Assembly: GCA_009792885.1 (NCBI GenBank) | Contig: WMCF01000174.1 | Coordinates: 671,432 to 735,431, forward strand | Reading direction: 5' to 3' | Length of the DNA stretch: 64,000 nucleotides | Origin: Eremophila alpestris peregrina | Taxonomy: Eukaryota > Chordata > Aves > Passeriformes > Alaudidae | Shown: piece after piece, positions 55,970 through 64,000 of the stretch | How the letters are laid out: each line of letters opens with the position of its first letter | Position numbering within the stretch: the stretch's first letter is position 1 | Position numbers and translations under genes: made by a program | The notes under the pieces: model-generated | Databases searched by the model: none | Told to the model about the DNA's origin: nothing | Seen by the model: only the letters and a program-made list of their open reading frames with translations

Positions 55970-58900
55970 CAGCCAGGGGCTCCTGTGCTGCTCTGCATGT
56001 GTTTAACCAAGGCTTTGCTGAGCCTTTTTTCTGCAGTGCCTTTGCAGAGAAGGGATCGGGATGATGGAAAGGCTCAGCCAATGGTTTTATGAACACAGCA
56101 TCAGGAGTGTGCTGGGTTAAGAATCCCAGTCCCCTGCAAGCTCTGTGCAACACTCAGATCCCTGCTTTCAACACCAACCCTCTCCCTGCTGGGAAAAGTT
56201 TGTTCCTGAGGGTGCCCAGAGCAGCTGTGGCTGTCCCTGGACCCCTGGCAGTGCCCAAGGCCAGGCTGGGCAGGGCTGGGAGCAGCCTGGGGCAGTGGGA
56301 GGTGTCCCTGCCATGGCATGGGATGGAATTTAAGGTCCCTCAGCTCCAGCTGCTGCTGCACCAAGCACATTTGTGTGCCCTGCACCCAGCCCAGCACAGG
56401 CACAGCAGGGCTGCAGGGACACAGAACACCCCTGGCAGGCCATGCCCCGTGTCCCAGGGCCCCCCCAGGTGACCTGAGCGTGTGTAGGACTCGTGGCAGG
56501 TGCTGGTGATCTCTGCTGCCAGCTCCATGTGCCTCTGCCTCGTGTCCTGTGCGCCGTGCTCGGCCCCCAGGGCTATCATGCCCCCAGAGAAGCAGGCCAG
56601 GTGACCCATCTTGTGGTCCAGGATGCCTCCCCTCCACTCTGCTATGTAGGTCAAGCCTCCTGCAGATTTCTTCACCAAGTGCTTTTCTATTGCCTAAAGG
56701 GATGAAAATCAGGATTTCAGCAGAGTGGACAGCAAGTAAAACTCACTCAGTGTTACCCAGTGACAGGAGGGAGCACCAAGGAAACCCACAGACTTGTTCT
56801 GAAGGTCTGAAACCTTCTTATGGAACCTTGTTCCCCCCAAAAAGCAGAGAGCAGCAGCTGGCTCCTCACCTCCAGGGCATCATCATACATCTTCTTAGCT
56901 TCAGAGTCCTTCTTGTCTGACATCAGCCAGGATTTGAGGAGATATTCATAAAAGCTGTCCCCGAGCCCCCCGATGGAGACGTGGTCTGTGGTGGGAGAGC
57001 CAGAAAAGAGCTTCAGCTTCATGGAGTGCAGTGAGCAGCTGCTGTGCAAAGGGGAAATAATCACAGCCCATTTCATGCCCTTATTCTCTCCTCCCTCTTC
57101 CCAGCTTCCTGGGGACAGCCTGCAGCGTTGCTTTTCAGAAAGGAAGAAAGGTGCAAAGTGCAATCAGGAGAAAAATGTCCTGTCATTTTGCAGAGCATTA
57201 GTATCCCTTAGCAGAACCATTCAGAGGCCTGATTTTACAGGTTATTTATACTGCAACGTGAAGATGCTTCCTGTTTATGGAGCCATCATCATCAATCCAG
57301 CCTCATAAAGCAAAAGCAGTGGTGGGTGTTGAGAGATTTCCAGTTGGATGGAGCCCCTGGGAGCCTCAGGAAGGGAAGGAGAGGTGCTGGATCCCACAGA
57401 GCTGTGCACTCACTGCTGGGCTGTGCCATTTGCATTCCTGGCTCAGGGAGGAACTCAGAGCCCTGGGGAAGGCTGGGGGGTTGCTGCCACATTAAAGTGA
57501 TCAAATCAGGGATGTGCAGGGCACATTTCCCTCAGCAGCTCCTGAGGCTGCTGCTCAGAGCACCCCCTGCTCTGACCTGCTGAGCAATTGCAGAGTGAAA
57601 TGTTCCTGGCAGTGCAGGTGAGTGCTGCCTGGATTTACAGCTCCACACTGAGCCACGGGGGCAGCAGCAGCCCTGGCACTCTTTAGAGCAGCCAGGCACT
57701 CCCAGTTTTAGGAGGCAAAAGACCCTCCCTGCACTGAGCCAGCCCTGTGAGTGAGCAGTGCCCAGCCCTGGCTCTGCACCCCTCACTCCCCACATGCAGC
57801 AGGTGCTCAGAGCTGCTCAGGTTTTTGTTTCCCCTCCCCTTGCACACAGACCAAGTCCCAAGGCTCATTCCAAATGCTGAATCCTCCCAGCAGCACAAAC
57901 CAAGAGCCATGAATCATTTCTCCTGACCTGAAGAGCAAACATCCCTGCCACAGTGTGTCCAGTGATCCAGGGAATAATCCCTGGCAAAACAATGAGATTA
58001 AACACCCGGCTTCCGTGTGAGGAGAGAGGGCAGAGGATTTGCAAACACAGCCTGCCTTTAAAGAGCAGCCCTGTGATCCTCAGGGTGTCATTCATAAACT
58101 CACCAAAGCTGCAGCCCTGCTACAGAACTGCTCTCCATATGGCAGCAGCCCTGGCAGCCTTTGCCTCCCAGGCACTCTGCATAAATAAATCAACCCCTGC
58201 CTTCAGCAGGGCCTGGGCTCCCCTTTCCCACAGCTGAACACTGAGGTGCACCACAGCCTCTCCTCTGACCAGTCCTGCTCATCCAGCCAGGTCAAAGATG
58301 CACCTTTTAAGAAAATCACAGCAATCTCAAGGGAAAACAGCTTCCTGCAGAGAGCTTTAATGACAGGAGAGCAGATGAGAGGCTGGCCCCTCTGCAGATG
58401 CCTCCCTGCTCTGCTCCTCAGCTGCTTCTCCCCAGCAGCCCTGGACATGCACAAGGGGCTGAGCACTCCTCTCCCTCCCTGGGAGATGGAGGCAGATCCC
58501 AAGGTCACATCCTGACAAACAGCCTGTGAAAGTCTGTCTGGAGTCAGGAAATCTCCAGGCCCTTGGCAGGAATCTGCCTGTCCCAACCAGAGGCTGCTGT
58601 TAATGTGCTCTGCAAAGCACCAACAGGTCCCTCCTTACATCAGCAAGGTCAGGGCAATCTGCAGACAGAAAATGAAATTCGTGGCAGAAGAGATGAGGGC
58701 TCCCTCACAGCACCAAAGGGCAGCTCTGCTTTAATGGGACACTTTGGAGGGACCAGCCCTGCCAGTTAAAGGTCAGGGATTGCTCTGGCCCTGCCTGGGG
58801 CCACCAGAGCAGAAGTGGGAAAGGTCTGGAGTGATCCAGCCCAGGGAGAAGTGCAGCAAAGCAGGGGGACAGCAGGTAATGCAAGGACTCAGAGTCACCT

Positions 58901-61900
58901 GCCCAGATAATAAATGTCAGCCCCTGACAGCTTCAAACCAGCCTCTGCAGAAAGAGACTTTTCTGTGACAACATCAAACCCAGCAGCCAAAGCAAGCAGA
59001 TCAATGACAGAGCAGAGAGTGGAGGGCACAGATCAGGGCACAGCGGCACAAGTGTCACCTCCTGCTGCTCCCTGGCTGAGAGGAGGGGCACAGTCCCTTC
59101 CCTGTGTGTCCCCTTGCCCTGGAACCCCCCTGCTCTCTCCAGGACCTCCCCTGATCATTGCTCCCCTTTGCCCACCAGAGCAGCATCTCCCCAGAGCCAC
59201 ATCCCCACTGCTGGGTTCCCAACAGGAGAGCACAAAATGTTCCTCATCTCATCCTTCCTCCCCAAATCACCCTCTGCAGGGGTGCCATGGTAACAGGAAT
59301 GCACAGGAGAACTCATCCCTGGGTCCAGGGGGGATCCAGGGGGGATCCAGGGGGATCTGAGGCTCCCCCAAACCCTCCCCAGGTGGTTCCTCACCACTCT
59401 GGAGGGAATTCCAGTGTGCTGCTCTCTCTGCAGCTGGGACAATTCCTGCCCTGCACCCTGCAAAGCCTGGCTTATCTCACAAAACACAGCACAGCCTGGC
59501 TGGCTGCTGGCAGCTGCTGCCTGGGGAAGGGAAGGGAAGGGAAGGGTGGGAAGGGTGGAATGCTGCAGGCACGGGGAGGCAGGTGGTTGATACCTACGCT
59601 GCACCCAGCTCCCTGTCACAGGGCTCAGGAAGTTGGGGTAGAGCCCCTGAGGCTTCTCCACTCTGTTGAGGACCCTGCGGATGTTCATCACCTGTGAGAG
59701 AGAGAGAGAGAGACAAAGCTGGGCTTGCTGCTCTGCTGCCAGGGCTGCTGGCACCTCCCTGCCCATCCCTGCCCTGATCCCTGTTCTGATCCTTGTTCTG
59801 ATCCCTGCCCATCCCTGTCCTGATCCTCCTCCTGCTCCCTGCCTGCTCCAGCCCATCCTGGAGCCCTGGGATCAGGACACAGCCCTGTGGGACATTCAGG
59901 GAGGGAGATGCTTTAAGGCTCAGCCCAATCTTTCTCCAGCTCGTTGGGATTTCAGGAATGGTTCTGGGAACTCTGCAAATCCCCAGTTCAGCTCACTGCC
60001 ATGGTCCAGGGGCAATCCTGGGGGACTTTGTACTTCCAATACCTGAAGGGGCTACAGGGAACTGGAGGGAGACTTTTCCCAAGGGTGAGGAGTGACAGGA
60101 CAAGGGGAATGGGCTCAAGGTGAAGGAGGGCAGGGTTAGATGGGATTTCAGGCAGGAATTGTTCCCTGGGAGGGTGCCAGGCCCTGGCACAGGGTGCCCA
60201 GAGCAGCTGTGGCTGCCCCTGGATCCCTGGCAGTGCCCAGGGCCAGGTTGGACAGGGCTGGGAGCAGCCTGGGACAGCAGGAGGTGTCCCTGCCATGGCA
60301 GGGGTGGGATGGGATGAGCTTTAGGGTCCCTCCCAAACCCAAATCAGATTCTGTGGAAATGGGAGATGTGAGTGATGCCAGGGGTGATTTTTTATCATGA
60401 TCCAAAGGGAAAGGAGTGGCAGGGCTGAGTGACTCACACAGCACTTAAATCCACCATGTGGTCACTTAAGGTGATGAATTGGGGTTTTTAATTTCAACAC
60501 CAGACACTTCCTTTAACACCCCAGAACGGGCAGCACTTAACTCCCTAAAGCCTCCCTTGGTTTCACCCCCATTAAATCCAACAGGCCTTTCCCTTAAGGG
60601 ACCCAGCTCAATTCCATGCAGCATAAATATTCCATTATAACCTCCAGAGCAGCTAATTCACCCTAAACCTTTCACAAAACCAGACCATTTGCACACCAAA
60701 AGCTGGCTACAGGCTTGAGCCTCTGCTTCCAAGGAAGTTGTCAGGCTCCATAACATTTACTGGAGTTTAGGAGCTTGGCTTATTAATGACAAGTTTGAAT
60801 AAAAGACACAGATGGGGTTTAATTCCTGCTGAAATCACCCAAGTCCCAAGCTGGGAGTTGAGGAGTTGAAGTGCTCCTCTGCAGCCATTCCCCACAGGCT
60901 CTCAGAGCCCACATTTTCCCTCTCTGGGGTGGATGTGATCCATCTCCTGTGCACACACCAGCCCAGGAGAGCCCTTCAGAAAGGTTTTGCCCCTTTTCCC
61001 TCTCTTAGGCTGGGGACAGAGGTTTGAGCCTGGCTCAGAATGCCAGGGTTTGACCCCAGAATGAGGCTGCAGTTCTGGTTTTTAGCAGTGCCTCTCCAGG
61101 GTTTCCTCCTCCCTCCCTTCCCTCACCCATTTCCTCTCCACAGCTCTGCTCCCTTTGCTGGCCTCTCCTCCCTGGGAGCAGTTTGTCATTGTCCCTGTGC
61201 TCAGGAGCCTCAGCCCTGTCTTTATTTCACACACCAGCCTCTCTTTATCTTCCCACAGAGCTTCCTGGGTTTGCTGTTCCCTTCCCTCCTCACTCCTCTC
61301 ACCCTCTCTGCTCTCCAGCCATTCCATCCAGCTCCACTTTCCCCTCCCAGCTTCTTCCTCCTCTTTTCTTTTCCCCATCTCTCCTTCAGATCCCCTCATT
61401 GTTTCAGATCCCCTGGAAAAACATCACTTGTGAGGGTTTTTTTGGGCAATCCTGTCTGGTTTTACCCCACTGTGGCACCCTGGACAAGCCCCATTTCCCC
61501 TGGGCTCAGTTTGGGACAATCTGTGTCCCTCAGAGCAGGTTCCTGAGGGATCTGCATCCCCCTGATGGCTCCACTTTGGCCCTTCTCTGGGTAAAACTCC
61601 CCCAACTCCACCCAAAAACTGGGACAGACACCCAGGAGGATGGAGAGGCCACTCCAAGCCCAGGCTGGGGGTCACTTGCCTTTTCTGCAAACACTGGGTT
61701 GCCAGAGAGCTGGGAGAGGTGCAGGAATTCCAGGTGCAAGGTCCCAAATTCTGCCAGGATGCTGCTGCCAGCTGATGCCCAGCCCCAGCTCCAGCTCATG
61801 CCACTGCAGGGAGAGAAAAGGGAGCTCTGAGTGCCAGGAACAGACTGGCAGAGCCTGGGGGGGCCCTGCCCTGGGCAGCTCTGCCTTTCTGCACCCCTGG

Positions 61901-64000
61901 GGCCACCAGGACACACTCACAGGTTTAGGACACACAGGTTTGGGACACAGATTTTCAGCAGCAATTCCAGTGGGATGGAGCTGTGATTTTCCAGAGATTC
62001 TTTAGGATTGGGCTACCACAGACTGCACAAACTGCTTTATTTTTACTTTTATTTTAATTTGGTGGGAGAGGAATCCCTCCTGAGCAGCTCAGCTGAGAAG
62101 CAGCTTTGGAAGAGCTCTGCCACCCTGCCCCACACTGATGTTTTGGGGATGAAATATCCTTCTGGGAACCCTCCAGACAAACCTGCAGGATGCAGGCTGG
62201 GACAGAAGGACTCAGAGCAGCCCCGGAGCCCCCTCAGGCGTGTGGTGGTTTGGGTCTCCACCCCTGGCAGTGGCTCCTGGGGACAGGGAGGGGCAGGGTG
62301 ACACTAGATGGCGCCGGGAAACTCGGCTGGCAGAGGAGAGGGCTTTGTTGTTTACAGGAGGTTCAAACTAATGATCCTTCTGAGCGTGAAAAGAAAGGGG
62401 AAAAAAAGAAGTTTCCCTGGCTGTGATGGAGAGAAAAGCGTGGCAAGTCCTGAGGTGTTTGTCTGTCCCCTAAAGAGAGCCAGTGGAGAAGGGAAATGTG
62501 CACAGAGCTCATCCCTGCCCTGCTGCCAGAGGCTGCAGCAGCCCCTGAGCTCTGGGAATAGCCAGGGCAGTTCCAGGGGCTCTGACCCAGCCAGGTGAGC
62601 ATGGCACTGATGTCCCTGCACACACCTGGGAGAGGAAATGCTGCAGAGGAAATGCAGGTGGGAAAATGCTGGAGGAGAAATGCAGGTGGGGATTTGTGCC
62701 TTGCCTGCCCAGGTTGATGACTCCACGTGGGATCCCCGTGGGGGTGTTGAAGGCTGGCAGAAGTTTCTCTCCAAGTTCCAGAGCTTTGCTCTTGAACACC
62801 TGTGAAAAGGGAGGATGAGCATTTGATGGAAGTCTCTCAGGGTTCCCTCCCATCCCCTTTATAAAACACTGAAGTGCTGCAGTGTGAGAGCCCCAGCCCC
62901 AGCTGTGCTGGGCCCTGCACAAAAACACCTGGGCCAAAAGTCTCCCTGAACTTTGGCATCTCTGAATTTCCTCTGAAATCTGCACTAAGGCTGGACCAGA
63001 GCAGCTCCCAGCAGCACCCTGGGGTCTCTCCAAACTCCTCCCATTCCCAGCAGGGCAGAGAACACGAGGGGCTGCAGTGACTGAGTTAAAACCAGAACTT
63101 TCCTAAGCTGAGGCAGTGTCAGATTGACAGCCTGGCCTTGCCCAGCTCCTGGCACCTCCTGCTGTAAAAACCAGGATTCCCAATGAACCATCTTCTCTGT
63201 GCCAGGAGAATTCATGGTTTCATGGCTAAGCTGCTCCTTTGCCCTGGCTAATGCCTCACTTTTGGGCTCTCCAGCCCAATTGCAGCACACACAATTATTC
63301 TGGGACAAACTGATCCCAGCACTAATCTTGGCTGCAGAGATTAGTCCTGATCAAGAGAAGCCTCTAAGTGACTTAGGAGATAAAGCACAAACCTTTTAGC
63401 TCTAGCCCTGTGCTGGTGGCTCTCAGAAAGCTGGAATTTATTGCTCTAAAAACGCAGCACTGAGGAAAGCTGAGCTCTCCTGGGGGCTGGCAGAGCTTGG
63501 ACACTCTCCCAAGGAAACAGGGGCTGCTTCACAAGGGAAAGCAAGAGGCAGGGACTGCCTCATCTCAGCCCCTGCCCCATCTCAGCCCTCCTCAGGGTCT
63601 GGGGTGGTGCCTGATGAAATCTCACCCGGTTTGGAAGGGAGAGGAACAAGCCCAGAGACAAAGCTCCTGTGCAAATGGCATTTCCCCAGGGAGCAATGTG
63701 TCCAACTGCCTGGAACTGCCCACAGGAGGGAATATCTCTGCCAGATGAGCCATGCACGGTGTGTGCAAGGTAATGATTCCAGGCTTAATTAAAGGAACCT
63801 TCGTGGCATTTCCATATTCACAAAAACGATGGGTTTAGCCCGGTTTTAAGGGAGGATTATGAGCTGCTGGGGAGCCCTCCCAGCTGCTCTGGGGCTGCCA
63901 GGGACACCCAGGGACACAAACCTCCTCTCCTGTCAGGTAGTAGGTGGCCAGCAGCCCTCCGATGTAGCGGATGTTCACCTCGAACAGGGAGGCCTCTCCA
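54612..64000 (-). CDS. MAN1C1: MAN1C1, Golgi alpha-1,2-mannosidase IC (C-terminal nine exons, partial)
   Basis: Class I (GH47) Ca-dependent Golgi mannosidase that trims Man9 to Man5 on N-glycans. Exons in the window: 64000-63922 (cut by the edge), 62799-62705, 61803-61680, 59691-59598, 56985-56870, 56693-56474, 55900-55728, 55205-55090, 54732-54612. They encode the last 378 residues; about 250 N-terminal residues lie off the right edge. GH47 blocks: EVNIRYIGGLLATYYLTGEE, GEKLLPAFNTPTGIP, GWASAGSSILAEFG, GLYPNFLSPVTG, GGLGDSFYEYLLKSWL, AEWRGGILDHKMGHLACFSGG, TCHESYTR, LRPEVVESYMYLWR, QQSFFLAETLKYLYLLF and the Ca-binding FNTEAHPLP. The two cysteines of the conserved disulfide (LACF, TCHE) are present. 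Isoform IC is chosen over IA/IB by synteny with SELENON and by the C-terminus. Introns after 62705 and 61680 use GC donors. Confidence 0.95.
55436..55490 (+). repeat. 27-bp tandem duplication (cattgctcacaggtttgagatcctgcccc)
   Basis: gatcctgccccattgctcac plus aggttt occurs twice in tandem, followed by a third diverged start (gatcctgccccattttcatg). Intronic in MAN1C1, adjoining the CR1 fragment. Confidence 0.8.
55495..55615 (-). repeat. CR1 LINE 3'-end fragment in MAN1C1 intron
   Basis: The minus strand reads the CR1 3' end: ...tggtggaaggtggtgctgtc, then ggcatgggggtggaaatggg, then tttttaagggtcctttcaac, a diverged form of the family hallmark. Confidence 0.75.
55936..55972 (+). repeat. Hexanucleotide (caggca)n microsatellite
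   Basis: Six copies of acaggc in the MAN1C1 intron just upstream (minus sense) of exon 55900-55728. Length polymorphism is likely. Confidence 0.9.
56205..56350 (+). repeat. CR1 LINE 3'-end fragment in MAN1C1 intron
   Basis: gtgcccagagcagctgtggc followed by ggccaggctgggcagggctg and gggaggtgtccctgccatgg matches the avian CR1 3' end in plus orientation. Confidence 0.85.
59697..59712 (+). repeat. (ga)n dinucleotide next to a MAN1C1 acceptor
   Basis: A short (ga)8 tract on the plus strand. On the minus strand it is the (ct)n polypyrimidine tract of the acceptor for exon 59691-59598. Confidence 0.9.
60025..60340 (+). repeat. CR1 LINE 3' segment (~315 bp) in MAN1C1 intron
   Basis: The longest CR1 copy here. 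In order it has acctgaaggggctacaggga, gtgaggagtgacaggacaag, cccagagcagctgtggctgc, aggttggacagggctgggag and gaggtgtccctgccatggca, all collinear with the conserved CR1 3' end. No reverse-transcriptase frame is intact. Confidence 0.88.
61678..61679 (-). other. GC splice donor, MAN1C1 intron after exon 61803-61680
   Basis: The exon ends ...VFAEK with AAG|GCAAGT. Joining to the acceptor at 59692 restores FAEKVMNIRRVL, which matches the family. No GT donor nearby preserves the frame. The remaining donor bases match the consensus strongly, as is usual for GC donors. Confidence 0.85.
62703..62704 (-). other. GC splice donor, MAN1C1 intron after exon 62799-62705
   Basis: The exon ends GGC AG|GCAAGG in phase 2. 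Joined to T GGC ATG at 61803 it yields VINLGSGMSWSWGWASAG, the same length as the corresponding segment of remembered MAN1A proteins. No usable GT lies nearby. Confidence 0.75.

Overview
This is a 64-kb piece of a compact vertebrate genome, almost certainly avian. Eight genes occupy one block in the order EXTL1 (-), PAFAH2 (+), STMN1 (+), PAQR7 (+), AUNIP (+), MTFR1L (-), SELENON (-), MAN1C1 (-). From memory of the human map, this is the gene order and relative orientation of human 1p36.11 read in reverse. Bird origin is inferred from short introns, many GC-rich minisatellites (typical of microchromosomes), and fragments matching the 3' end of CR1 LINEs. I cannot name the species from sequence alone.

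Layout. Bases 1-2567 hold intron 1 (partial) and the first coding exon of EXTL1, whose other exons lie beyond the left edge. Bases 2568-6500 are a GC-rich, repeat-laden head-to-head space between EXTL1 and PAFAH2; it contains a 238-base assembly gap and a Tn5 mosaic-end sequencing adapter left in the assembly. PAFAH2 spans 6530-9830 in ten coding exons. A 9.4-kb gene-poor stretch follows, then the STMN1 CpG-island promoter (about 19.4-20.5 kb) and its four coding exons (21129-23271). PAQR7 is a single-exon gene (27303-28337). AUNIP (29289-30669) ends tail-to-tail with MTFR1L (38343 down to 31982). SELENON (51029 down to 40613, 12 coding exons) carries an in-frame TGA selenocysteine codon at 42748-42746. 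The last nine coding exons of MAN1C1 run from the right edge down to 54612, and two of its introns appear to start with GC rather than GT.

Functions are unrelated housekeeping and cell-biology roles: heparan-sulfate glycosyltransferase-like protein, oxidised-phospholipid hydrolase, microtubule destabiliser, membrane progestin receptor, Aurora-A cofactor, mitochondrial fission regulator-like protein, ER selenoprotein, and Golgi N-glycan mannosidase. They form a conserved synteny block, not a pathway. Exon boundaries were read by eye from splice sites, reading-frame continuity and remembered human orthologues; every complete gene closes in frame.

I found no new biological system. The items most worth checking are: the adapter artefact with its 86-bp duplication; a 324-bp stop-free, frame-preserving intron in PAFAH2 built around a 10-codon repeat; the two GC-AG introns of MAN1C1; a two-type ~88-bp satellite in MTFR1L intron 5; an array of ZNF143-like motifs upstream of PAFAH2; and a 228-bp inverted duplication between PAFAH2 and STMN1.
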